Below are positions 48,622 to 56,558 of a stretch of 58,292 bases of DNA, one piece after another. How positions within the stretch are numbered: position 1 is the first letter of the stretch; each line of letters opens with the position of its first letter. The position numbers were made by a program, and so were the translations under genes. The notes under the pieces were generated by a model that worked only from the letters and a program-made list of their open reading frames with translations, made no database searches and had not been told where the DNA came from. Origin of the DNA: Myxococcota bacterium (GTDB lineage: Bacteria; Myxococcota_A; UBA796; UBA2385); contig JAKLKF010000034.1 in the NCBI GenBank assembly GCA_023150805.1, positions 1 through 58,292 of the forward strand. The letters are read 5' to 3'.

Positions 48622-51600
48622 GGCTCACCTCCTTCGGTCTCGTTCCCGGACGGCGCGGTCCCCAGGCTCCACAGCGCGCGGGCGCGGGCCTCGACGCCGG
48701 TGCCCGCCGGGGCCTCGGTGGCCCACCAGAGCTGGCGCAGGCGGGCGGTCGAGTCGCCCTGCAGGCAGGCCTGTCGCACCGCGCAGCCCGCGCAGGCGGC
48801 CGGTGTCTTCTGGTCGGGACCGACCAGGCGCGGCGGCAGGGCCCCCTCCAGCCAGGCCGCGATCACCGTGCCGGCCGCGTGGTCCAGGGCGCGATCGAGC
48901 TCGTCGCGGTCCGAAGGCTGCGGCGGCACCAGGACGTCGCGCGCCGGGCTGTCCGGGGGCAGGTCGGGGTCCGCGCGCACGAACAGGTAGCGCCCGTGGC
49001 TGGTGCCCTCCCGGGCCCGGGCGTACAGCGCCGCCTGCAGCTTCGTGCCGCCCGACACGGCCTTGATCAGGTCGCGCCGCCGCAGCTCGGGCTTCTTGAG
49101 GGTGCTGATCGGCCGGCCGGTCTTGAAGTCCGTCAGCCGCAGGCCGTCCTGCCAGCGGTCGACCCGGTCGGCGCGGAAGGACACGGAGCGGGGTCCGAGA
49201 GGCGTCGGCAGCAGCACCCGCGCCTCGTGCTCGGCTGCCAGCACCTGGGGGGGCTCGGCGGCCTCCGCCTGCCGGGCGACCGCCAGGTCGGGGCCGCTGG
49301 CCCGCGCGAGCACGCGCCACAGCCCCGGCAGGGCCAGCCCCTCCTCCAGCGCGACCTCCCGCGCCACCTGCCCGATCCGCTCCTCCAGCGCCCCGGCCGC
49401 CGGCCAGGACAGCGGCGCGCCCGGCGCGCCCTCCAGCGCCTCGAGCCCGGCCGGTGCCGGGCCCCCCGGGCCGGTGGCGAGGGCCTGCCGGGCCAGGTGC
49501 TCGAGCACCCGGTGGACCACGGTGCCGACCAGCCGTGCGTCGACTCCCGGCAGGGCCCCGTCGGCGTCCGGCGGCGCCTCCAGGCGCAACACCCGCTCCA
49601 GGAAGGCCTGCCAGCCGCACCGGGCCACGGCCTCCAGGGTGGTGGCGTACAGGGCCCCGGCGCGGGGATCGGCCGCGGCCCCGACCGGCCCGACGAAGCC
49701 GAGGAAGGGGCCCGCGCCCAGCCGGCTCGGCGGCGCGTCCAGCTCTCGCCGCACCGCCGCCCGCGCCGCGGCGACGGCCTGGGCCGCGGCGTCGCCGCCC
49801 AGGGTCCACGCGACGCAGGCCTGCGACGCGTCGTCGTCGTCGGCGTGCTGGGCCCGGTACAGGGCGTGCTCCTGCGGCGGGCGGGGGAGCTGGGCCAGCT
49901 CGGTGGGGGGATCCTGTCGGCTGCCGGGCGCCGGCAGCCGCTCCACCGGCAGGTCGGGGCAGGCCAGGCGCAGCCGCTCCACCAGGGGCGAGGGAGGGAC
50001 GACGCGCCCCTCGTCGTCGGTAGAGGGCCAGCACAGCTCGACCCGCGGGGCCGCGAGGACCAGGTGCGAGAGCAGGTCCCGCTCTGCCGCCTGCCGCCCG
50101 GCGGCCGTCGCGAGATCGGGCAGCAGCTCGCCCAGGCGCTGCCGAAGCGCCTCGGACAGCAGCGGGTCGCCCCGGTGGGCGCGCGGCAGCTCGCCCCGGG
50201 ACAGCCCCAGGACCAGGAGGTGCTCGAAGGTGCGCCCCCGCGCCTCGACGGCGCTCAGCAGCTGGACGCCGGCGCCCTTTCCGCCGATGGGGCCGGTGGC
50301 GGCGCCCTCCAGGGCGGGGGCCAGCACCAGGCGGGCCTCGTCCCGGCGGAGGAGGACATCCCGGCCCGTGCGCTCCAGCAGGCCGTCCAGGGCCGAGACC
50401 AGGGCGCGCCAGGCGGCGTCGGGATCTCCCCAGGAGAGGCCCTGGCGGGCGATGTCGCGGAGCAGGGCCGCCCAGGCGTGCAGCGGCCGGGGGCCGTCGT
50501 CCTCCAGGCTTGCGAGCAGGGTGCGTACCGCGTCGACCGCCGCCTCGAGGGTCGCGCGGGGGAGGCGGCGGCGCGCCATCGCCCCGCCGACCTCGGTGGC
50601 GTCCTCGGCGCTGTCCTGCCCGGCCCCGTCCTCCGCCGGGACCACCCGCGTCCGCACCGGCAGGGGCAGGGCCTCGGTCAGCCCCGGCACCGCGCGCAGG
50701 TCCAGCGTCGCCAGGTCCCGCAGCCGCGCCGAGCCCAGGCTGCGCAGCCCGGTGCGCAGGTCCTCCAGCGGGACCGCGCCCGGGCCGGGCGCCCGCACCA
50801 GGGCGTCCAGCCAGCGGTCCGTGGGCGCGTCGCCGCGCCGGTGCAGCAGGTCGACCAGCGCCCGCAGGCGGCGCAGCGCCGGCCCGGCGGGAGCCCGGCC
50901 GCCCACCCCGGACCAGGGCAGGCCCAGGCGCTCCAGCTCGGGCCGCAGCCACGGCCCCCAGTCCGCCAGGTCGCGGGTCACGACGGCGATCGCCTCGGCA
51001 GGCACGCCCTGGTCCACGAGCTGGCGCGCGCGCCGGGCGGCGTGGCGCGCCTGGGACAGGCGTCCGGGCCCCGACCACAGGCGCAGCGACGGCGGCGCGA
51101 CCGGGGCCGTGTCGACCTGGACGGAGGCCAGCGGGCGGAGCCGGTCCACCAGGGCCCCGACCGGCCCGGAGAGGTCCACGCCGCCCTGGCCCCCCAGGGT
51201 GGCGGCGGGCGAGGGCGGCGCCGACAGCAGGACGGTCGTGGGCGCGTGCGCCACCAGGGCCTCGACCAGCGCGAGCTCGGCGCCCGGGGGATCGACCAGG
51301 CCGTACAACAGCACCTGGCGCGCGGCGGCGGCGTCCGGATCGGCGCGCACGCGGGCCGCGGCCTGCCGGTGGGTGTCGGCGTGCAGACCCAGGTCCAGGG
51401 CCGCCAGGTCCTGCTGCACCTGGGCCGCGGTGAACAACACGGCGAGCGCCCGCAGCCGCTCGTCCGCCGTCGCCGTCGACTCCCCCAGGGCGGCGACGCG
51501 CTGGGCCAGGGCGCTGGCGTCCCGCTCGGCCACGAAGCCCGCCGCGAGCAGGTCGGCGACGGGCCGCGCCACCGCCGACAGCCCGTCCTCCAGCCCCCCC

Positions 51601-51941
51601 AGGGCCTGAGCCAGGGGCGGCTGCTCGGCCGCGCGGCGCCGGACCAGCACCTCGAGCAGCGGCTCGGCCTGGACCCGCCGGCCGGCCGCGCCGGCCAGGA
51701 TCCGGGAGCTCAGCGCCGGCAGGGTCTCCACGACCAGGCCCACCGCGGCACGCCCGCGGTGGTGGGCGATGCGCTGCACCAGGTGCAGGCGCAGGCTGCG
51801 CGAGGGCACCACGACCCGGACCGGGCGCGCCAGCAGCGTGGGATCGAGCCCGTGGGCCGGCAGCAGGCGGTCGAGCAGCGACAGCAGGGCCGCCTCGGCC
51901 GCGCGGGCACCAGCGGTCACCAGGACGCGGGACGTGCTCAT
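48618..51941 (-). CDS. addB: AddB-type nuclease subunit with Fe-S-staple cysteines
   Basis: 1107 aa. The N-terminal part (residues 1-700) has the inactive helicase-like fold, without a Walker A motif (the start reads VLVTAGARAAEAALL). The C-terminal PD-(D/E)XK nuclease shows LVGTVVHRVLEHLA (His), FRADRVDRW and LRLTDFKTGRP (D and DFKT). Four cysteines form a Fe-S staple around it: one in EAVARCGWQAFLERV before the nuclease and three in ACAGCAVRQAC near the C-terminus, as in AddB and AdnA. Start ATG 51941; the stop overlaps addA. Together these would recognise Chi-like sites, whose sequence is unknown here. Confidence 0.85.
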   Translation of the reverse strand: MSTSRVLVTAGARAAEAALLSLLDRLLPAHGLDPTLLARPVRVVVPSRSLRLHLVQRIAHHRGRAAVGLVVETLPALSSRILAGAAGRRVQAEPLLEVLVRRRAAEQPPLAQALGGLEDGLSAVARPVADLLAAGFVAERDASALAQRVAALGESTATADERLRALAVLFTAAQVQQDLAALDLGLHADTHRQAAARVRADPDAAAARQVLLYGLVDPPGAELALVEALVAHAPTTVLLSAPPSPAATLGGQGGVDLSGPVGALVDRLRPLASVQVDTAPVAPPSLRLWSGPGRLSQARHAARRARQLVDQGVPAEAIAVVTRDLADWGPWLRPELERLGLPWSGVGGRAPAGPALRRLRALVDLLHRRGDAPTDRWLDALVRAPGPGAVPLEDLRTGLRSLGSARLRDLATLDLRAVPGLTEALPLPVRTRVVPAEDGAGQDSAEDATEVGGAMARRRLPRATLEAAVDAVRTLLASLEDDGPRPLHAWAALLRDIARQGLSWGDPDAAWRALVSALDGLLERTGRDVLLRRDEARLVLAPALEGAATGPIGGKGAGVQLLSAVEARGRTFEHLLVLGLSRGELPRAHRGDPLLSEALRQRLGELLPDLATAAGRQAAERDLLSHLVLAAPRVELCWPSTDDEGRVVPPSPLVERLRLACPDLPVERLPAPGSRQDPPTELAQLPRPPQEHALYRAQHADDDDASQACVAWTLGGDAAAQAVAAARAAVRRELDAPPSRLGAGPFLGFVGPVGAAADPRAGALYATTLEAVARCGWQAFLERVLRLEAPPDADGALPGVDARLVGTVVHRVLEHLARQALATGPGGPAPAGLEALEGAPGAPLSWPAAGALEERIGQVAREVALEEGLALPGLWRVLARASGPDLAVARQAEAAEPPQVLAAEHEARVLLPTPLGPRSVSFRADRVDRWQDGLRLTDFKTGRPISTLKKPELRRRDLIKAVSGGTKLQAALYARAREGTSHGRYLFVRADPDLPPDSPARDVLVPPQPSDRDELDRALDHAAGTVIAAWLEGALPPRLVGPDQKTPAACAGCAVRQACLQGDSTARLRQLWWATEAPAGTGVEARARALWSLGTAPSGNETEGGEP

Positions 51942-52021
51942 CGTTCACCCCAGGGCTCGGGCTGCACCCCCCAGGGGTAATCGGCCTCCCGCGCTGGGGT
52001 CGGACAGAAACTGACCGGAAC

Positions 52022-52339
52022 TCAGCCCTTGCCGCCACCCATGCACGCCGGCGACGTGGCGTTCACCGGGCCCGTCGCCGCCTGCCACTCGGCCGGGCTC
52101 AGCGTCCGGAGCGTCAGGGCGTGCACGCCGTCGGCCAGCTCGGCCCGCAGGGCGTCGTAGACCAGGCGGTGGCGCCGCACCTGGGGCAGCCCCACGAAGG
52201 CCTCGCTGACGACGGCCAGGTTGAAGTGGGTCTCGCGGTTGGGCCCGCTGTGCATGTGGCTCTCGTCCACCAGCTCGACGTGCACGGGCGCCAGCGCCTG
52301 CGCCAGGCGGCTGTGGATGCGGGTGGACATCGGTCCCAT
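52022..52339 (-). CDS. bolA: BolA family protein
   Basis: About 105 aa. BolA hallmarks: VHVELVDESHMHSG, ETHFNLAVVSEAFVG, RHRLVYDALRAELADGVHAL and LRTLSPAEW. BolA proteins bind Fe-S clusters with monothiol glutaredoxins and affect cell shape and stress; the invariant His in RHR and the loop His are present. Several starts are possible (GTG 52345, ATG 52339, ATG 52330); ATG 52339 is chosen because AGGAGG lies five bases upstream. The extra C-terminus (ACMGGGKG) has one cysteine. Sits 67 bp after the hypothetical gene of the purine cluster. Confidence 0.92.
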   Translation of the reverse strand: MGPMSTRIHSRLAQALAPVHVELVDESHMHSGPNRETHFNLAVVSEAFVGLPQVRRHRLVYDALRAELADGVHALTLRTLSPAEWQAATGPVNATSPACMGGGKG

Positions 52340-52406
52340 CGGCACCTCCTCGCTCCGCGCTAACGTCGCCCGCGCCCGCGTGGTCCCCCCTTCGTCGCCG
52401 CGCGCG

Positions 52407-52955
52407 TCAGTGCACCACCGGCGCCTCGCCCTCCTCCCCCTCGTCCCCGGTGGGCGCCGCGGGCTGCAGGCGCAGGCGCAGCCCCAGCCGCCGGGCCGTC
52501 GCGAACCAGCCGCCCACCCCTCCCGGCTTGGGCCAGCCCTCGGACGCCGCCCGGACCGCCGGGCCGTCGCCGAGCAGCCGCCGGCTGTCGTCCAGCGGCT
52601 GCCAGGCCGTCCACCACCGGTTGTCGGGCCACTCCAGGAAGACCACCCCGGCGCGGGCGCCGGTGCTCGGCCCGGTCCGCACGGTCATCGGCGAGACCAG
52701 GGCCGCGCACTCGACCCCGTCCCGGCCCGCCAGGCCGCTGAGCAGGCGGTGACCCTGCGGCGACGGCAGGCGAAGGATGGGCAGGGCGTCGACCTCGTCG
52801 ACCTGGCCCTCGCGCAGCAGCAGGAAGGCCGGCCGGGGCAGCCCGCGCTCCAGAGACTTGGCGAAGAGCCCGAAGATCGACTCACCAAGTTCATGATCTT
52901 TAACAGGCAACCGCTCGACGTCGCGGGGTCCGGTCCGGACGCGCAGGGTCATCAT
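52407..52955 (-). CDS. Hypothetical protein downstream of purD
   Basis: 182 aa. ATG overlaps the purD stop by 4 bp (ATGA), so it is co-translated. Not recognised. Alternating alpha/beta: MMTLRVRTGPRDVERL, SIFGLFAKSLERGLPRPAF, VDEVDALPILRLPSPQGHRL, AGVVFLEWPDNRWWTAWQPLDD; acidic Glu/Gly-rich tail. Codons 17-26 break the strict G/C-ending codon use of the window, reading CCT GTT AAA GAT CAT GAA CTT GGT in a row. No known purine-pathway partner fits; the operon position is the only clue. Confidence 0.7.
   Translation of the reverse strand: MMTLRVRTGPRDVERLPVKDHELGESIFGLFAKSLERGLPRPAFLLLREGQVDEVDALPILRLPSPQGHRLLSGLAGRDGVECAALVSPMTVRTGPSTGARAGVVFLEWPDNRWWTAWQPLDDSRRLLGDGPAVRAASEGWPKPGGVGGWFATARRLGLRLRLQPAAPTGDEGEEGEAPVVH
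52881..52910. other. AT-rich island with imperfect 14-bp dyad inside a coding gene
   Basis: Thirty bases at roughly 43% GC in a gene otherwise above 70%. Minus-strand codons here use A/T third positions nine times running. AAGTTCATGATCTT at 52887-52900 is a near-palindrome (six of seven base pairs match). It could be a protein-binding site or a constraint on local RNA structure near the start of the gene. Confidence 0.5.
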
Positions 52956-54202
52956 GCCCGCGCCCCGATGTCGGTCCGGTAGGCCGCGGTGTCGAAGTGG
53001 ATGCCCCGCAGGCCCTGGTAGGCCCGGCGCCGCGCGGCGTCCATGTCGGGGCCCCAGGCGGTCACGCCGAGCACCCGCCCGCCCGCGACCACCACCCGGT
53101 CGCCGTCGGGCGCCGTCCCGGCCTGGAAGACCACCAGGTCGCGGGCGTCGCGCTGGTCTCCGGCGGGCAGGCCGTGGATCGGCATGCCGCGGGGGCCGCC
53201 GTCCGGGTAGGCGCCGGTGCTCACCACGACGCAGCAGGCCGCGCCGGGCCGCCAGCGCAGCGGGCGATCGGGCAGGCGCCCCACCGCCGCGTCCAGCAGC
53301 AGCGGCACCAGGTCCTCGTCGAGCATCAGCATCAGGGGCTGGCACTCGGGGTCGCCGAAGCGCGTGTTGAACTCCAGGACGCGCGGTCCGTCGGCGGTCA
53401 GCATCAGGCCCGCGTAGAGCACGCCGCGGAAGGGCACGCCCTGGCGGGCCATGCCGTCGACGACCGGCTGGAGGACCTCGCGCCGCACCTGCTCCACCAG
53501 CTCCGGCCCGACGTCGCGCGGCGGGCAGACCGCGCCCATGCCGCCGGTGTTGGGCCCCAGGTCGCCGTCGAAGCGCCGCTTGTGGTCCCGCGCCGGCATC
53601 AGCGGCACGGCCCGCTCGCCGTCGCAGAGGGCCAGGACCGAGAGCTCGGGCCCGACCAGCCGCTCCTCGACCACCACCCGGGCGCCACCCGCGCCGAAGC
53701 GGCCATCGAAGACCTCGTCCACCGCCGCGTGGGCCTGGGCCGCGTCGGCGGCCACGATGACGCCCTTGCCCGCCGCCAGCCCGTCGGCCTTGACCACGCA
53801 GGCCCCGCCCATGCCTTCCACCGCGGCGTGCGCTCCGACGGCGTCGTCGTGCGCCGACCAGCGCGCGGTGGGGATGCCGTGGCCGTCCATGAAGGCCTTG
53901 GCGAAGGACTTGCTGGCCTCCAGCCGGGCCGCCGCCGCCACCGGCCCGAAGGCGGGGACGCCGGCGGCCTGCAGGCGGTCTACCAGGCCCTCGGCCAGCG
54001 GGCCCTCGGGTCCCACCACCACCAGGTCGACCCCGTTCGCCTGCGCCCAGGCCAGCGGATCCCCCGAGGCGAGCTGGCCCCCCAGGGCCAGCATGCCCGG
54101 GTTGGCCACCGTCGTCGAGACCTTCGCCACCCGCGGGCTGCCCGCGATCTTCCAGGCCAGGGCGTGCTCGCGGCCGCCACCGCCCACCACCAGGACGTGC
54201 AT
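52952..54202 (-). CDS. purD: Phosphoribosylamine-glycine ligase
   Basis: Second enzyme of de novo purine synthesis: joins glycine to phosphoribosylamine using ATP. 416 aa, the normal length. N-terminal LVVGGGGREHALAW, ATP-grasp core with VKADGLAAGKGVIV, EERLVGPELSVLALCDG, PARDHKR, NTGGMGA, FNTRFGDPECQPLM and a C-terminal MPIHGLPAGD region. ATG start at 54202. 45 bp after purH and overlapping the next gene by 4 bp, so purH-purD-hypothetical is one operon. Confidence 0.97.
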   Translation of the reverse strand: MHVLVVGGGGREHALAWKIAGSPRVAKVSTTVANPGMLALGGQLASGDPLAWAQANGVDLVVVGPEGPLAEGLVDRLQAAGVPAFGPVAAAARLEASKSFAKAFMDGHGIPTARWSAHDDAVGAHAAVEGMGGACVVKADGLAAGKGVIVAADAAQAHAAVDEVFDGRFGAGGARVVVEERLVGPELSVLALCDGERAVPLMPARDHKRRFDGDLGPNTGGMGAVCPPRDVGPELVEQVRREVLQPVVDGMARQGVPFRGVLYAGLMLTADGPRVLEFNTRFGDPECQPLMLMLDEDLVPLLLDAAVGRLPDRPLRWRPGAACCVVVSTGAYPDGGPRGMPIHGLPAGDQRDARDLVVFQAGTAPDGDRVVVAGGRVLGVTAWGPDMDAARRRAYQGLRGIHFDTAAYRTDIGARA

Positions 54203-54247
54203 CGAAGCTCCCTCGGGCCGCGCGGGCCGGCCCCGAACCGCAAGGGC

Positions 54248-55858
54248 TCAGTGCCAGAAGTGGCGGACGCCGGTGAAGACCATCTTCGCCCCGCGGGCGT
54301 CGACGGCGGCCAGCACCTCGGCGTCCTTCACCGACCCGCCGGGCTGGGCGAAGGCCATGACCCCGGCGTCGAGCGCGACCTGCGGGCCGTCGGGGAAGGG
54401 GAAGAAGGCGTCGCTGGCCAGGACGCTGCCGGGCACCGGGCGCGTGGCCTTGGACACGGCCAGCCGCACGCTGTCCACCCGCGACATCTGGCCGGCGCCG
54501 ACGCCGTTGAGCATGAAGCCGCCGTCCTGGGCCCGCGCCAGGACGATGCCGTTGGACTTGACGTGGCGGCACATCGCCCAGGCGAAGCGCAGGGCCGCCA
54601 GCTCGGCCTGGTCCGGCGCCACCTTGCTGGCGGTGGTCCACTCCCCGCCCACCGGGCCCAGGTCCCAGTCCTGCAGCAGGAAGCCGCCCATGACCCGCTT
54701 GACGTCCATGCCCTCGGCGCGGCGGGCGGCCCAGTCGGCGGGCAGCTCCATCACGCGCAGCTTCTCGCGCGGCGCCAGCAGCTCCAGCGCCTCGGGGGTG
54801 AAGCCCGGCGCCGCCAGGATCTCGAAGAAGACGCGGCTCTGGCGGATGGCGCGCACCGCGTCGCCGTCCAGCGGCCGGTTGAAGGCGACCACGCCGCCGA
54901 AGGCGCTGACCGGGTCGCCGGCCAGGGCCAGGGCGTAGGCGGCGACGGGGCCGTCGGGGTGCACGGCGGCGCCGCAGGGGTTGGCGTGCTTGACGATGAC
55001 GCAGGAGGGCTCGTCCACCTCGAAGGCGGCCCGCAGGACGGCGTCCAGGTCCGCGACGTTGTTGTAGGACAGCTCCTTGCCCTGGTGCTGGACCAGGCCG
55101 GCCAGGCTGCGGCCGCCCACCCCCGGCTCGCCGTAGAAGGCCGCGCGCTGGTGCGGGTTCTCGCCGTAGCGGCAGGCCTGGACCCGCCGCAGCGGCAGGG
55201 CGCCCTCGGCCGGCATCGCCGCCTCGTCGGCGGACAAGGCCCCCTCCTGCGCCGCACGCCGCGCCAGCCACTGGCTGATCACGGCGTCGTAGGCCGCCGT
55301 GTGCCGGAAGGCCTTGACCGCGAGCTGCAGGCGGGTCTCCGCCCGCACCCCGCCCGCGTCCAGCTCGGCGACGACCCGGTCGTAGTCCTGCGGGCTGGTC
55401 AGGATGGTCACGAAGCGGTGGTTCTTGGCCGCCGCCCGCACCATCGTGGGGCCGCCGATGTCGACCTGCTCGATCGCCTCGGCCATCGACAGGTCGGCAC
55501 GGGGCTGCCCCTGCGGGTCGGTGACGGTCGCCTCGAAGGGGTACAGGTTCACCGCGACCAGGTCGATCCACTCGACGCCGTGGGCGGCGGCCTCGGCGGC
55601 GTGGGCGTCACGCAGCCCCAGGATGCCGGCGTGCACGCGGGGGTGCAGGGTCTTGACCCGGCCGTCCATGATCTCGGGGTGCCCGGTGTGCTCGCCGACC
55701 TTGGTGACCGGCAGGCCGGCCCCGAGCAGCGCCTTGGCCGTGCCGCCGGTGGACAGCAGGGTGAAGCCGTGGCGGAGCAGGTGGCGGGCGAGGTCGACCA
55801 CTCCGGTCTTGTCGGAGACCGAGAGCAGGGCGAGGCGGCGGCCGGCGGGCGTGGGCAT
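54248..55858 (-). CDS. purH: Bifunctional AICAR formyltransferase/IMP cyclohydrolase
   Basis: Last two steps of IMP synthesis. 536 aa. N-terminal cyclohydrolase domain with SVSDKTG, LLSTGGTAKAL, GHPEIMDGRVKTLHPRVHAG and DLVAVNLYPFEATV. C-terminal formyltransferase with RYGENPHQRAAFY, CVIVKHANPCG (catalytic Lys-His) and DAFFPFPDGP. ATG start at 55858. The first gene of the purine operon. No PurR-type operator or purine riboswitch is visible in the 78 bp before it. Confidence 0.97.
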   Translation of the reverse strand: MPTPAGRRLALLSVSDKTGVVDLARHLLRHGFTLLSTGGTAKALLGAGLPVTKVGEHTGHPEIMDGRVKTLHPRVHAGILGLRDAHAAEAAAHGVEWIDLVAVNLYPFEATVTDPQGQPRADLSMAEAIEQVDIGGPTMVRAAAKNHRFVTILTSPQDYDRVVAELDAGGVRAETRLQLAVKAFRHTAAYDAVISQWLARRAAQEGALSADEAAMPAEGALPLRRVQACRYGENPHQRAAFYGEPGVGGRSLAGLVQHQGKELSYNNVADLDAVLRAAFEVDEPSCVIVKHANPCGAAVHPDGPVAAYALALAGDPVSAFGGVVAFNRPLDGDAVRAIRQSRVFFEILAAPGFTPEALELLAPREKLRVMELPADWAARRAEGMDVKRVMGGFLLQDWDLGPVGGEWTTASKVAPDQAELAALRFAWAMCRHVKSNGIVLARAQDGGFMLNGVGAGQMSRVDSVRLAVSKATRPVPGSVLASDAFFPFPDGPQVALDAGVMAFAQPGGSVKDAEVLAAVDARGAKMVFTGVRHFWH

Positions 55859-55936
55859 GGGTTCCCCGGTGCGCAGGAGGGGGGCCGGCCTAACCCGGGC
55901 CGGGGCCTCGCGCGGCGGCCGGGGCCGGCAGGCGGC

Positions 55937-56425
55937 TCAGTCCGCGACCACCTGCCAGCGCACGGGGCGCACCGTCTGCGCGCCGATGACGTAGCCCACC
56001 ACCAGCACCACCTTCCCGGCGTGGGTGGCCAGCCCGGGGTGGCCCGACAGGTCGACGATCACCTTGCGGCCCGTGCTCTTGTCGTCGATGAGCCAGTTGC
56101 TGCCGAACAGCTCCAGCCTGCCGACAAAGGGCTGGCCGCCGCCGGGCGCCGAGGTGACCGTCCAGTCGTGCACCTGCAGCCGCCGCCCCAGGTGCCTCCC
56201 CTCGACCTCGACCTCGCAGTCGTCCAGCCCGGCCACGATCCGGCCCTCGCCCGCCGAGGACACCCGCCAGGTGCGGCCGCCGGTCTCCTGGAGGGTCGCG
56301 CCCCGCGCGTCGGCGTGCACCAGGCCCCGCACCCGTGCGGCGCAGCCCATCGACCCTCCCAGGCAGAGGGCCAGGAGGCAGGCCGAGAACAGCAGCGGGC
56401 GACGGTCTGGCAACGAGGGAGCCAC
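55937..56425 (-). CDS. Small lipoprotein
   Basis: 162 aa from GTG 56425 (VAPSLPDRR, hydrophobic core LLFSACLLALCLGG, lipobox GSMGC). The mature part of about 136 residues is beta-rich: LVHADARGATLQETGG, RIVAGLDDCEVEVEGRHLG, VGRLELFGSNWLIDDK, KVVLVVGYVIGAQTVRPVRW. It looks like a small OB- or barrel-like domain. No family recognised. Head-to-head with the pseudokinase gene, 133 bp apart. Confidence 0.7.
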   Translation of the reverse strand: MAPSLPDRRPLLFSACLLALCLGGSMGCAARVRGLVHADARGATLQETGGRTWRVSSAGEGRIVAGLDDCEVEVEGRHLGRRLQVHDWTVTSAPGGGQPFVGRLELFGSNWLIDDKSTGRKVIVDLSGHPGLATHAGKVVLVVGYVIGAQTVRPVRWQVVAD

Positions 56426-56430
56426 GGTGC

Positions 56431-56460
56431 TTGCACGCCGGGAAGGCGACGCGGTAGCGT
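56431..56460 (+). promoter_or_regulatory. Possible promoter of the pseudokinase gene
   Basis: TTGCAC, an 18-bp spacer, TAGCGT; about 100 bases upstream of the ATG in the divergent gap. Weak match. Confidence 0.3.
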
Positions 56461-56558
56461 AGCGCGCTTCCGGCGCGGGCGTCCCGTCGGCGGGTCCACG
56501 CCCCGTCCACGGCGCGACGCGCGCCGTCCCCGCCCCCCACTGCCCAGGGTTCCCGGCC

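Noticed and set aside
44944..48990. A 1348-codon open frame opposite addA
   Set aside because: Antisense shadow caused by high GC third positions; addA holds all helicase motifs.
54248..55936. Purine riboswitch before purH
   Set aside because: The 78 bp upstream holds no conserved purine-aptamer core or anti-terminator pattern.
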